From Mycobacterium arosiense ATCC BAA-1401 = DSM 45069 (GTDB lineage Bacteria; Actinomycetota; Actinomycetes; Mycobacteriales; Mycobacteriaceae), in the NCBI RefSeq assembly GCF_002086125.1, contig NZ_MVHG01000010.1:37951-101950 (forward strand): a DNA stretch of 64,000 nt. Reading direction: 5' to 3'. Numbering within the stretch: the first letter of the stretch is position 1; each line of letters opens with the position of its first letter. This document shows, one piece after another, positions 56,653 through 64,000 of the stretch. A program made the position numbers and the translations under genes. A model generated the notes under the pieces. It did not search any database, had not been told where the DNA came from, and saw only the letters and a program-made list of their open reading frames with translations.

Positions 56653-57404
56653 CAACCGCGCCGTTCGACCCCAACGACCCCACCCGCTTCGAGGAAATGT
56701 ACCGCGACCAGCGGACGTCGCATGGCCTGCCGGCCGCCACGCCGTGGGACATCGGCGGCCCGCAGCCGGTGGTCCAGCAGCTCGTCGCGCTGGGAGCGAT
56801 CAAGGGCGAGGTGCTCGACCCGGGCACCGGCCCGGGCCACCACGCCATCTACTACGCGTCCAAGGGCTTTTCGGCGACCGGCATCGACGGGTCGGCGACC
56901 GCCATCGAGCGGGCCCGGGAGAACGCCCAAAAGGCCGGTGTGTCGGTCAATTTCGAGCTGGCCGACGCGACGAAGCTGGACGGGTTCGACGGCCGGTTCG
57001 ACACGGTGGTCGACTGCGCCTTCTACCACACCTTCAGCACCGAGCCCGAGCTGCGCAGCTCGTACGTGCGGGCGCTGCACCGCGCCACCAAGCCGGGCGC
57101 GCGGCTGTACATGTACGAGTTCGGCGAGCACAACGTCAATGGCTTCAAGATGCTGCGGTCGTTGTCCGAGAACGACTTTCGCGACGTGCTGCCCGACGGT
57201 GGCTGGGAGATCACGTATTTGGGCACCACCACCTATCGGGTCAACGTCAGCGTCGAGTCCATCGAGGCGATGGCGGCGCGCAATCCCGACATGGCCGATC
57301 AGGCGGAGAAGTTGCTGGAGCGCTTCCGGGTGATCGAGCCGTGGCTCGAGGGCGAACGGGCGCACGCCCCGTTCTGGGAAGTGCACGCCACGCGGGTCGA
57401 CTGA
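56649..57404 (+). CDS. Class I SAM-dependent methyltransferase, Rv2675c homologue
   Basis: The 251-residue protein has the SAM motif [19 protein letters not shown] (about residues 55-73), [12 protein letters not shown] and a [10 protein letters not shown] active-site loop. It overlaps chdC by 4 nt, so it is made together with the heme enzymes. The substrate is unknown. A link to tetrapyrroles is possible only from position. Confidence 0.85.
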   Translation: MTTAPFDPNDPTRFEEMYRDQRTSHGLPAATPWDIGGPQPVVQQLVALGAIKGEVLDPGTGPGHHAIYYASKGFSATGIDGSATAIERARENAQKAGVSVNFELADATKLDGFDGRFDTVVDCAFYHTFSTEPELRSSYVRALHRATKPGARLYMYEFGEHNVNGFKMLRSLSENDFRDVLPDGGWEITYLGTTTYRVNVSVESIEAMAARNPDMADQAEKLLERFRVIEPWLEGERAHAPFWEVHATRVD

Positions 57405-57423
57405 CGTCGAGGCCGACCGCGGC

Positions 57424-57507
57424 CTCCCCATGCCGGGCCGCCCCGGGCCGCTCCGCGCCCTCCCCATGCCGGGCCGCCCCGGGCCGCTCCGCACCCTCCC
57501 CATGCCG
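57424..57507. repeat. Tandem 36-bp repeat, 2.3 copies
   Basis: A unit beginning CTCCCCATGCCGGGCCGCCC occurs at 57424-57459 and 57460-57495, with one base difference, and a third partial copy follows from 57496. The unit is C/G-rich and may form hairpins. It lies in the gap after the methyltransferase gene. Confidence 0.85.
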
Positions 57508-57567
57508 CGAAACTTAAACTGCTGCGATCCTTTTCGGCGTGTCGTCGCAACCGGTTAAGTGTCGCGG
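57505..57567. repeat. 63-bp direct repeat, copy A
   Basis: This 63-bp sequence recurs at 58438-58500 with three mismatches. It contains an imperfect inverted repeat (CTTAAAC.GCTGCGA near 57513 and TCGCAACCGGTTAAG ending 57559). The right end includes the last codons and stop of the DUF559 gene. Confidence 0.85.
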
Positions 57568-58403
57568 TATCCGCGGCGGATGAGCGCACGGCGCACGCGG
57601 CCCACAACGTCGTCCGGCTTGTCGTCGGCGATCACCCGGATGACCGTCCACCCCAGGTCGTCAAGCGTGCGCAGCCGGCGCTGGTCGCGCGCGTACTGCC
57701 TACGGTTCGTGCGGTGGTGATCGCCGTCGTACTCTGCGGCCACTTTGTACTCTTCCCAGCCCATGTCGAGGCAGGCGATAAGCCGCCAATTCTGTTGCAC
57801 CGGTAACTGCGTGGCCGGGGCGGGCAGGCCGGCCTCGATCAACAGCAAACGCAGCCATGTCTCCTTGGGCGAGGCGGCGCCGGGATCTACCAACGGGAGC
57901 GCTGATCGCAGCACCCGCAGGCCGCGCGCACCGCGGTATCGCTTGGCCAGCAGCAGCACATCCTCGCGCGAGAACGGTGTGGCACGCATCAACGCGTCGA
58001 TCCGCGCCACCGCCTCGCCGATGGGCGCTTGCCGGGCAAGGTCGAACGCGGTCCTGGCGACAGTGGTCACCGGCAGGCCGCTAATCCGGGTGACTTCGTC
58101 CGGCTGGATGCGCTGATTTCGGGTGATCACACCGCGAGGCGGATGCGGGTTGCGCCAGATCAACTCGATGGGCTCGTCGTCGTCGATCCACTGCGACCCG
58201 TGCAGCGCCGCCGCGGCGAGTCCCGCCACGACCCCGCGCCGCCCTGACCACAGAAACGCCCCGGTCGACCGCGTTCTCAGCGACAATGTCGCAGCGTTCG
58301 ACAGATAGATGTCCGGATAGATCGCGCGGAAGCATGTCCGCAACTGATACGGGCTCACGAGCCCGAGCCGCGCTGCCTCGCTGCCCACGAATACGTCCTC
58401 CAC
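57555..58403 (-). CDS. DUF559 (PD-(D/E)xK/Vsr-like) protein with AbiEi-like N-terminus
   Basis: The 282-residue protein has an N-terminal region that resembles AbiEi-type antitoxin or winged-helix domains. The C-terminal DUF559 region has SPKETWLRLLLIEAG, then CLDMGWEEYKVAAEYDGDHH, a PD-(D/E)xK-like nuclease pattern, and LDDLGWTVIRVIADD. The family is common in actinobacteria; its role is not known, though a DNA nuclease is plausible. The gene lies between two copies of a 63-bp direct repeat, one of which covers its stop codon. This may be an acquired or duplicated unit. Confidence 0.78.
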   Translation of the reverse strand: MEDVFVGSEAARLGLVSPYQLRTCFRAIYPDIYLSNAATLSLRTRSTGAFLWSGRRGVVAGLAAAALHGSQWIDDDEPIELIWRNPHPPRGVITRNQRIQPDEVTRISGLPVTTVARTAFDLARQAPIGEAVARIDALMRATPFSREDVLLLAKRYRGARGLRVLRSALPLVDPGAASPKETWLRLLLIEAGLPAPATQLPVQQNWRLIACLDMGWEEYKVAAEYDGDHHRTNRRQYARDQRRLRTLDDLGWTVIRVIADDKPDDVVGRVRRALIRRGYRDT

Positions 58404-58437
58404 AACGTCAAAGACGCCACGATGTGTCGGTAAGATC

Positions 58438-58500
58438 CCGCGAGACTTAAACCGCTGCGATCCTTTTCGGCGTGTCGTCGCAACCGGTTAAGTGTCGTGG
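58438..58500. repeat. 63-bp direct repeat, copy B
   Basis: This is the second copy of the repeat at 57505-57567, 933 bp away and upstream of the DUF559 gene. On the minus strand it would encode a stop-containing tail (HDT, stop) like the DUF559 gene end (RDT, stop), as if it were left from an upstream paralogue. Just after it, a 9-bp unit GTGGCACCC is repeated three times (58497-58523). Confidence 0.8.
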
Positions 58501-58572
58501 CACCCGTGGCACCCGTGGCACCCGCGGCACCTGGGCCGCCTGGGTGCACGGGAGCCGCGCGCCCTATCCGCC

Positions 58573-58998
58573 CTATCCGCCCGCCGGCACCAGCCGCAAC
58601 GAGACCGAGTTGATGCAGTAGCGCTGATCCGTCGGTGTCGGATAGCCCTCGCCGGCGAACACGTGGCCCAGGTGGCTGTGGCAGTTCGCGCACAACACCT
58701 CGGTGCGCGTGGTGCCCATCGAATGGTCGGGGCGCAGGATCACCGCGTCGGAGTTCGCCGGGTCGAAGAACGACGGCCACCCGCAATGCGACTCGAATTT
58801 CTCTGTGCTGCGGAACAATTCGGCACCGCAGGCCCGGCACTGGTACACGCCTTCGGTCTTGGTGTCGGTGTATTCACCGGTGAAGGGCCGCTCGGTGCCG
58901 GCCTGACGCAGCACGTAGAACTCTTCTGGGGACAGTTTCTTGCGCCACTCATCGTCGCTGAGTTGCACCTTCGGACGCGACACGTCGGGGGAAGTCAT
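58573..58998 (-). CDS. msrB: Methionine-R-sulfoxide reductase MsrB
   Basis: MsrB repairs the R-epimer of oxidised methionine in proteins. The 141-residue protein has the two zinc CxxC pairs (QCRACGAELF and VLCANCHSH), EFYVLRQAGTERPFTGEY and the catalytic cysteine in RYCINSVSL near the end. Its ATG overlaps the aftC stop by 4 nt, so it is the last gene of the operon. Confidence 0.96.
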   Translation of the reverse strand: MTSPDVSRPKVQLSDDEWRKKLSPEEFYVLRQAGTERPFTGEYTDTKTEGVYQCRACGAELFRSTEKFESHCGWPSFFDPANSDAVILRPDHSMGTTRTEVLCANCHSHLGHVFAGEGYPTPTDQRYCINSVSLRLVPAGG

Positions 58999-60305
58999 GG
59001 CTCCACGCTAGCTCGCTCGCGCTCGTCCGTCAGCCACGCCGGATCGATGCCCTCGTCCAGCCGGTTTTCGGCCTTGGCGTCCAGGTACCGGTAGAGCAGC
59101 ACGGTGAACGCGACGATCAGCAGCAGCGACCAACCGTAGGTGATCTTGAGGTAATGCAGTGCGCGGCCGTACCGCATCGCCCGGTAGATCAGCCAGTCGT
59201 CCAGCGTCATGAACCCATAGATCCCCAGCCAGGCCGGCCAATTGCGGATCAGCGAGTTGCGCAGCACCACCGTCATCAGGAACGGGAAGAGCATCATCGA
59301 GTAGTAGCCCTGCGCCAGCGGGAGCACCAGCCAGGAACACAGCAGCAGCACGCCCGAGGAGCTGGTGAACCAGAACAGCGGGTCGCGGGTGCGGTAGTAG
59401 CGGTACAACAGCCACAGCGCGCCGATCGTGATCAGCACGAACAGGATTCGCATGAACACGATCAGCCAGGTGGGCAGGCCGAAGTACACGCCGTTGCCCT
59501 CGATCGAGCTGTTGAAGTAGTCGCGGGTGCCCCCGATGTAGGGCAGCGTTTTGGTGACGAAGTCCATCGGGTCGCTCACCAGCGGCCACGCCGCCAGATT
59601 GACGACGACGGGCACCGCGATGGCCGGCACCAGCGTCCGCCACTGCCGGTTCAGCAGGGGTAACAACAGCAGTGGGCCCAGTACGGGCTTGAGCGTGAGC
59701 GTCAGCCCGATGGCAATGCCGGCCCACCACTGCCGGCTCACCCGCCCGTCCAGCAGCCAGCGCAAAAACAGCATCTCGGCCAGCAGGACGCAGCCGTTGA
59801 TGTTGGTGAACACCAGCGTGCTGGTGACGCTTTCGGTGCAGAACATGGCCAGCAGCAGCGCGGGCGCGGCCACCGAGGCCAGCGTGAAATTGAACATCCG
59901 CAGCAGCAGGTACCAGGCGATCAAAATCGCGAGGGTGTTGATCAGGATGAACAGAAACCGCGACGGAGTGAACGGCAGGTACCCGAAAGGGGCCATCAGC
60001 AGCGTGCCGCCCGGCGGGTACAGATAGTGCGGGTCGACGTAGTCGAAGTGCTCGTTGTAGATGTCCCAGCCGCGCCGGAAGTTGAGTACCGCGCGATATA
60101 CGGGTTTGAAGTCGTCGGTGATGTTGCCGTTGATGGAAAGCGGAATGCTGCGGTGCAGCACCGAGAAGATGGCTATCGGCCACAACGCGTACCGCAGCAC
60201 GGCCGCGACGCTCGGCGCGCCGGTGCGGGGACTACAGGCGGCCAGTGTCCGATCGCGCAGGCCGGTTCGGGTCGATTCAGCTGCCGTCACCAGCGCACCG
60301 TACAC
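58995..60305 (-). CDS. aftC: Alpha-(1->3)-arabinofuranosyltransferase AftC
   Basis: AftC adds branching alpha-1,3-Araf to arabinogalactan and lipoarabinomannan from decaprenylphosphoryl-arabinose. The 436-residue GT-C type membrane protein has about ten helices. The external loop after helix 1 carries the DDFKPVYRAVLNF motif, with the catalytic Asp expected there. YLYPPGGTLLMAPFGYLPF follows. The start is GTG 60305; GTG 60290 is an alternative. It is co-transcribed with the lipoprotein gene upstream and msrB downstream. Confidence 0.93.
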   Translation of the reverse strand: MYGALVTAAESTRTGLRDRTLAACSPRTGAPSVAAVLRYALWPIAIFSVLHRSIPLSINGNITDDFKPVYRAVLNFRRGWDIYNEHFDYVDPHYLYPPGGTLLMAPFGYLPFTPSRFLFILINTLAILIAWYLLLRMFNFTLASVAAPALLLAMFCTESVTSTLVFTNINGCVLLAEMLFLRWLLDGRVSRQWWAGIAIGLTLTLKPVLGPLLLLPLLNRQWRTLVPAIAVPVVVNLAAWPLVSDPMDFVTKTLPYIGGTRDYFNSSIEGNGVYFGLPTWLIVFMRILFVLITIGALWLLYRYYRTRDPLFWFTSSSGVLLLCSWLVLPLAQGYYSMMLFPFLMTVVLRNSLIRNWPAWLGIYGFMTLDDWLIYRAMRYGRALHYLKITYGWSLLLIVAFTVLLYRYLDAKAENRLDEGIDPAWLTDERERASVEP

Positions 60306-60333
60306 CGGCGCCGGTGTGCGCCCGAAAGCAGCG

Positions 60334-61899
60334 TCAGGCCGGGCAGTAGGTGTCGGTGTTGGGCAATTTGCCGCTGTTGAGGTAGCCGATCAGCGGCGGC
60401 ACGGCGCAGCCGGAGAAGATGCTGGCGCCGTGCCCGATGCCCTGCCACATCACCCGCTTGCTGGCGGCGTTGGCGTTGATGACGCCGGCCGCGGTCGCCG
60501 CGACGCCGTCCGTGCCGACGATGGGGTCGTTCTGCACGCCGAGCAGCAGCACGTCGACCTTGAGGGTCTTCGGCGTGGGCGGCGGGGAGCTGGTGGGCCA
60601 GTGCACGCACTTGACCATGTTGAGCGCGCCGACGGTGCCGAATTCGGGGTAGAGCTTGCCCCAGGCGACGACGAGTTCGCGCACCCGGTCCGGGGTGGGG
60701 CGGTTGACCGCGTCGCTGCACACGTTGACGAACTGGCCGTCGGAGTCCTGGACGGCGTTGGCGTGGTTGATCAGATTGTTCAGCGCGTTGGTGTCGCCAG
60801 ACCGCGCGCCCGCCAGCGCGTTGGCCAGGTCGGTGGTGGCGTTGACGCGGCCGCCCGAGGGATAGCCCAGCGCGACGGTGATGGCGTTGGCCACCTGCGC
60901 CACCGACGCGCCGCCGGGGCCATGGCCGGCGCGGGCGTCGGCCAGCAGGGCGGAGACGGCGCCCTTGGGGTCCGCGCCCAGCGCGCAGTTCACCGCGATG
61001 CATTGGGCGGCGAAGGCGTCGAGCGCGGCCTGCTGTCCCTTGACCTGCTGCTCGGCGGCGGCCTCGGCGCTGGTGCCCAACGCAACCGGTGAGTCGAGGA
61101 TCAGCCGGGAAACCTTGTCCGGCCGCGCTCCGGCGTAGGCCAGCGCCACCTGGGCGCCGTTGCCGATGCCGACCAGGGCCAGGGCCGGCACGTCCCACAG
61201 GGCGCGCAGCCGCTCGATGTCCGAGGCGGCGTGCGCGTCGTCGTACGAGGATGCGTTCGGCCCGATGCCGACGGCGTCGCCGCAGTTGGTGGTGGCGGTG
61301 TTGGACACCTCGGACAGGTTGGCCACCGGATCGTCGCCGGCCTGGAACTGCGACTGGTCGCGCATTTGTTGGCGGTCGAATTTGTCCCGGCAGTCGATGG
61401 GGCTCGACATGCCGATGCCGCGCCGGTCGACGGAGACGACGGGGTGGCTGGCCAGCACCTCGGCGCCCGACCGGGACAACCAGACCGGCAGCTGCGCCGA
61501 GGACGGCAGATCGGAGCCGGTGGTGAAGACCAGCGGGCCGGCATCGTGGGGTGTCTGGTTGGAGCGGGCGCGCACCACGCCGATGCTCAGGCTGCCGCCC
61601 CCGCCGTTGACCGGGTCCAGGTCGGCGTCGTAGCTGGCGCAGTCCAACTGGACACCGGCGGCGGCGGGCACCGCCGCGTCGGCGAACACCCGCGAGGTGC
61701 AGTCGTGCCACGCCAGGTCGTTCTTGGGCGCCGCGAGCGGCGGCGGGCCGCTGGGCGGCGGCTTGGAGGTCGCCGCTCCCTGCGGTCGCGCACCGGAATT
61801 GGTGGCGAACCGCGGATTGGCGGCCAGACCCGGGACGCAACCGGCCAGCAACGCGGTCACCGCAACCAGGATCGTGGCGCAGGTGTACGGCCGACTCAT
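60334..61899 (-). CDS. Alpha/beta-hydrolase (TAP-like) lipoprotein lacking the usual nucleophile Ser, Rv2672 homologue
   Basis: The 521-residue protein has a lipoprotein signal with lipobox LLAGC (C21) and a low-complexity Ser/Pro linker. A tripeptidyl-aminopeptidase-like hydrolase domain follows: GPLVFTTGSDLPSS, VVSVDRRGIGMSSPIDC, a TAP-like C-terminal part with DVLLLGVQNDPIVGTDG, and WQGIGHGASIFSGC with the His. At the elbow, where G-x-S-x-G is expected, the sequence reads VGIGNGAQ, so the serine is replaced. Several cysteine pairs suggest disulfides. It may be inactive or use other chemistry. It lies 14 nt after ribD. Confidence 0.82.
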   Translation of the reverse strand: MSRPYTCATILVAVTALLAGCVPGLAANPRFATNSGARPQGAATSKPPPSGPPPLAAPKNDLAWHDCTSRVFADAAVPAAAGVQLDCASYDADLDPVNGGGGSLSIGVVRARSNQTPHDAGPLVFTTGSDLPSSAQLPVWLSRSGAEVLASHPVVSVDRRGIGMSSPIDCRDKFDRQQMRDQSQFQAGDDPVANLSEVSNTATTNCGDAVGIGPNASSYDDAHAASDIERLRALWDVPALALVGIGNGAQVALAYAGARPDKVSRLILDSPVALGTSAEAAAEQQVKGQQAALDAFAAQCIAVNCALGADPKGAVSALLADARAGHGPGGASVAQVANAITVALGYPSGGRVNATTDLANALAGARSGDTNALNNLINHANAVQDSDGQFVNVCSDAVNRPTPDRVRELVVAWGKLYPEFGTVGALNMVKCVHWPTSSPPPTPKTLKVDVLLLGVQNDPIVGTDGVAATAAGVINANAASKRVMWQGIGHGASIFSGCAVPPLIGYLNSGKLPNTDTYCPA

Positions 61900-61913
61900 G
61901 CCGACCACAGTAG

Positions 61914-62675
61914 CTAGGCCTTGACGTAGCGGGTGTAAAGGTAGCCGGCGTCGTCGGTCAGGACATGGACACACCGCATCCGGGTGAGCAGTTGCCCCGA
62001 GCCGCTCGCGATGCGTCGTGCCTGGCCGCCGACGAGGCAGGGCGCGATCGTCAGGCACAGCTCGTCGAGCAGGTCGCGCCGGATCAGCCTGTCCAGCAGC
62101 GTGGGGCCGCCCTCGGTGAGTATGCGGCGCATGCCGCGCGCGCCGAGGGCCATCAGCAGAGCGGCCTCGTCCACCGTTTCGGGATCGCTGCCCGAGCAGT
62201 CGAGCACCTCGCACAGGCCGCCGAGCGCCCGGCGAATCTGCTCGAGCGCCGCGGTGCAGGTGAGCACCAGGGGCTGCACCTCGGTGCGGGTGAACACCGC
62301 CATGTCCCGGCTGACATTGCCCGATCCGGTCACGATCGCCAGCTGCGGAACCTCGGTTTGCCCGCGGGCCTGCCGGTGCTGACGCTGGGTGACGCTGAGT
62401 TGCGCCCCGGAGTAGCCCTCGACCCGTACGGTGCCCGCCCCGACGACGATGACGTCGGCGAGTTCACGCAGCAGGTTGAAGATGAATCGGTCGCCCGGGC
62501 CGCCCATCGCGCCGCTGCTGCCACCCGAGGTGGCCCCGCCGTCGACGCTGGTGATGAAGTTCGCCCGCACCCACGTCCCGTCGTGTTCGGGATAGGCATA
62601 GAGCTGGGGGAGGTCGCCGTCGTCGAGTCCGCGCACCGATCCGAGCAGCGACAGTGCGGCGCCAGAGTCGGGCAT
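61914..62675 (-). CDS. ribD: RibD C-terminal-type reductase, Rv2671 homologue
   Basis: The 253-residue protein has the RibD reductase (DHFR-like) fold: WVRANFITSVDGGATSGG, VIVVGAGTVRVEGY, GMRRILTEGGPTLLDRLI and DELCLTIAPCLVGG. It lacks the deaminase domain. The M. tuberculosis homologue can substitute for dihydrofolate reductase and affects para-aminosalicylic acid susceptibility, so its role may be in folate or riboflavin-like reduction. It heads the ribD-lipoprotein-aftC-msrB run and is divergent from zapE. Confidence 0.9.
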   Translation of the reverse strand: MPDSGAALSLLGSVRGLDDGDLPQLYAYPEHDGTWVRANFITSVDGGATSGGSSGAMGGPGDRFIFNLLRELADVIVVGAGTVRVEGYSGAQLSVTQRQHRQARGQTEVPQLAIVTGSGNVSRDMAVFTRTEVQPLVLTCTAALEQIRRALGGLCEVLDCSGSDPETVDEAALLMALGARGMRRILTEGGPTLLDRLIRRDLLDELCLTIAPCLVGGQARRIASGSGQLLTRMRCVHVLTDDAGYLYTRYVKA

Positions 62676-62697
62676 GGGTTCGATTGCAGCACGTCGC

Positions 62698-62703
62698 TAC
62701 AGT
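62698..62703 (+). promoter_or_regulatory. -10 box of a probable leaderless zapE transcript
   Basis: TACAGT lies 6 nt before the zapE ATG at 62710 within the 34-bp gap to the divergent ribD gene. Confidence 0.5.
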
Positions 62704-62709
62704 GCCTGC

Positions 62710-63819
62710 ATGCACGGGTCCACCTCCGCGGGCGCTGCGGGCGGCGTGGCGCACCTGGTGGATCGGCACCCTACGGTGTCAGCGGAGCGGCTGATCGCCC
62801 AATTGAGGCCGCCACCGACGTTCGCCGACGTGAGCTTCGCGACGTATCGGCCCGATCCGGCGGAGCCGACGCAGGCGGCCGCGGTGGTGGCATGCCGCGA
62901 CTTCTGCCGGCAGGCCGTGCAGCGTCGCGCCGGCCGCCGAAAGTTGTTGGGGCGGCGCGAACTTCTGCCCGGCGTCGGGCTGTACCTGGATGGCGGGTTC
63001 GGCGTGGGCAAGACACACCTGCTGGCGTCGGCCTACCACGAGCTGCCCGGTGCCGGGCCGGGAGCGTCGCCCGATGGTTTGGCCCGCAAGGCGTTTGCGA
63101 CGTTCGGGGAGCTGACCCAGCTGGCCGGGGTGTTCGGCTTCGTCGAGTGCGTCGAGTTGCTGGCCGACTACACGGCGGTCTGCATCGACGAATTCGAACT
63201 CGACGACCCGGGCAACACCACGCTGATCTCGCGGTTGCTCTCGTCGCTGGTCGAGCGTGGGGTGTCGGTGGCCGCCACCTCCAACACGCTGCCCGAGCAG
63301 CTCGGCGAGGGCCGCTTCGCCGCACAGGATTTCTTGCGTGAAATCAACACGCTGGCAAGCATTTTCACGACGGTGCGAATCGAGGGGCCCGACTACCGGC
63401 ACCGCGGTCTGCCGCCGGCGCCCCAGCCGCTGTCGGATGACGAGGTGGCCGCGCGCGCCGCGCAGGTCGAGGGCAGTACGCTCGACGACTTCGATGCGCT
63501 GTGCGCGCACCTGGCCACCATGCACCCGTCGCGCTACCTGGCGCTGATCGATGGCGTGCGTGCGGTGTTCGTGACCGGCGTGCACGGCATCGACGACCAG
63601 AACGTCGCGCTGAGGCTGGTGTCGCTCACCGACCGGCTCTATGACGCGGGCGTTCCCGTCGTGGCCTCGGGGACGAAGCTGGACACCATCTTCAGCGAGG
63701 AGATGCTGGCCGGGGGATACCGAAAAAAGTACCTGCGGGCCACCTCCCGGCTGGTGGCGTTGACCGCGGCGGCTAGGGCGTGTCTGGCAAAGATTTTGGA
63801 TGTTGTGCCCGAGGCTTGA
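62710..63819 (+). CDS. zapE: AFG1-family ATPase ZapE, C-terminus probably altered by IS insertion
   Basis: ZapE/AFG1 is an AAA+-like ATPase linked to division-ring stability in bacteria. The 369-residue protein has Walker A GGFGVGKTH near residue 101, Walker B VCIDEFELDD, and sensor AATSNTLPEQLGEGRFAAQDF. The last ~15 residues (RACLAKILDVVPEA) are encoded by DNA after a CTAG at 63773-63776. That DNA is lower in GC and resembles an insertion-sequence end, so the native C-terminus was probably replaced. The core ATPase is intact. Confidence 0.87.
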   Translation: MHGSTSAGAAGGVAHLVDRHPTVSAERLIAQLRPPPTFADVSFATYRPDPAEPTQAAAVVACRDFCRQAVQRRAGRRKLLGRRELLPGVGLYLDGGFGVGKTHLLASAYHELPGAGPGASPDGLARKAFATFGELTQLAGVFGFVECVELLADYTAVCIDEFELDDPGNTTLISRLLSSLVERGVSVAATSNTLPEQLGEGRFAAQDFLREINTLASIFTTVRIEGPDYRHRGLPPAPQPLSDDEVAARAAQVEGSTLDDFDALCAHLATMHPSRYLALIDGVRAVFVTGVHGIDDQNVALRLVSLTDRLYDAGVPVVASGTKLDTIFSEEMLAGGYRKKYLRATSRLVALTAAARACLAKILDVVPEA

Positions 63820-64000
63820 GTCATGTCGCGGTTTCAGTTGCTCACCGATGCTCAGTGGTCGTTGATTGAAGATTTGCTTCCGACTCGGACAGGCAAGCGG
63901 GGCAGGCCCTTTCAGGATGCCCGCTCGATGGTCGAGGGCATTATTTATCGGTACCGGTGTGGGATCGCCTGGCGAGACGTGCCCGGGGCGTTCGGGCCGT
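63775..64000. mobile_element. IS5-type insertion sequence, left part only
   Basis: A drop in GC, a transposase start at 63823 and a CTAG immediately before GGGCGTGTCTGGCAAAG mark the probable left end of an element that continues past the window. The exact boundary (63775-63777) and the target duplication are inferred, because the right end is not seen. Confidence 0.65.
63823..64000 (+). CDS. IS5-family transposase, N-terminal part (cut by window edge)
   Basis: The first 59 codons encode a DUF4096-type N-terminus of IS5-family transposases: LTDAQWSLIEDLLP, RGRPFQDARSMVEGIIYRYRCG and IAWRDVPGAFGP. The DDE catalytic residues would lie beyond the edge. The ATG at 63823 is only 3 nt after the zapE stop. 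It is open to the end of the window. Confidence 0.88.
   Translation, partial: MSRFQLLTDAQWSLIEDLLPTRTGKRGRPFQDARSMVEGIIYRYRCGIAWRDVPGAFGP

Noticed and set aside
57505..58500. Composite transposon formed by the 63-bp repeats
   Set aside because: No transposase and no target duplications; the gene between them is a DUF559 protein, so a duplication or recombination unit is simpler.

Overview
The window is a high-GC chromosomal segment from a slow-growing mycobacterium, most likely a member of the Mycobacterium avium complex or a close relative. The gene order follows, gene by gene, the M. tuberculosis block that runs from the phage-shock operon (Rv2743c) past recA, lexA, ideR, sigB, sigA, dut, dxs1 and hemE to Rv2670c. 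H37Rv names and lengths are quoted from memory of that block and should be confirmed by alignment. Differences from M. tuberculosis include an intein-free recA, an inserted flavodoxin/FhuF-like pair, an inserted secreted serine protease, and a cation/proton antiporter where M. tuberculosis has an ABC transporter set. Two insertion-sequence footprints are present: an IS110-type remnant near 25.7-26.1 kb and an IS5-type element entering at the right edge.

Layout. 0-3 kb: end of the Psp operon (pspM), ephG, a UGT-like glycosyltransferase, a small secreted protein and a DUF3046 protein. 3-6.1 kb: flavodoxin and FhuF-like genes, then recA-recX divergent from them, with a LexA box and a PafBC-type promoter before recA. 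6.1-16.6 kb: miaB, a membrane protein, a DUF349 protein, a DMT-type transporter, then a run Rv2728c-miaA-dapF-hflX-fadE20. 17-21.8 kb: an LGFP-repeat surface protein, lexA divergent from chiZ, nrdR and nitrobindin. 21.8-29.6 kb: PhzF, alpha/beta hydrolase, PAC2 protein, serine protease, IS110 remnant, a 50-bp repeat pair, sthA, a DUF4192 protein and ideR. 29.7-36.4 kb: sigB, sigA and ppgK with small conserved actinobacterial genes between them. 36.5-47 kb: suhB, cei, a DUF4193 protein, dut, DUF3710, OB-fold and DUF3159 proteins, two TrkA-type K+ regulatory proteins, a permease and an RNA methyltransferase. 47-57.4 kb: antiporter, dxs, RNase D, DUF3000 protein, echA15, and the heme operon hemE-hemY-chdC plus a methyltransferase. 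57.4-64 kb: a repeat-flanked DUF559 gene, the operon ribD-lipoprotein-aftC-msrB (minus strand), zapE, and the start of an IS5-type transposase.

How the genes fit together. The window is dominated by housekeeping and stress control: DNA-damage response (recA, recX, lexA, chiZ), sigma factors (sigA, sigB), iron control (ideR), dNTP control (nrdR, dut), tRNA hypermodification (miaA then miaB), cell-envelope building (dapF, aftC, cei), isoprenoid entry (dxs) and late heme synthesis (hemE, hemY, chdC). Many genes appear leaderless: a TANNNT box lies 6-8 nt before the start codon, which helped to choose starts.

I found no CRISPR array, tRNA or rRNA, and no complete unknown defence or biosynthetic system. 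The parts most worth a second look are the accessory or repeat-bearing spots: the 50-bp repeats after sthA, the 63-bp repeats bracketing the DUF559 gene, the IS junction inside the 3' end of zapE, the hydrolase lipoprotein without a nucleophile serine, and the LGFP/cytoplasmic-tail membrane protein.
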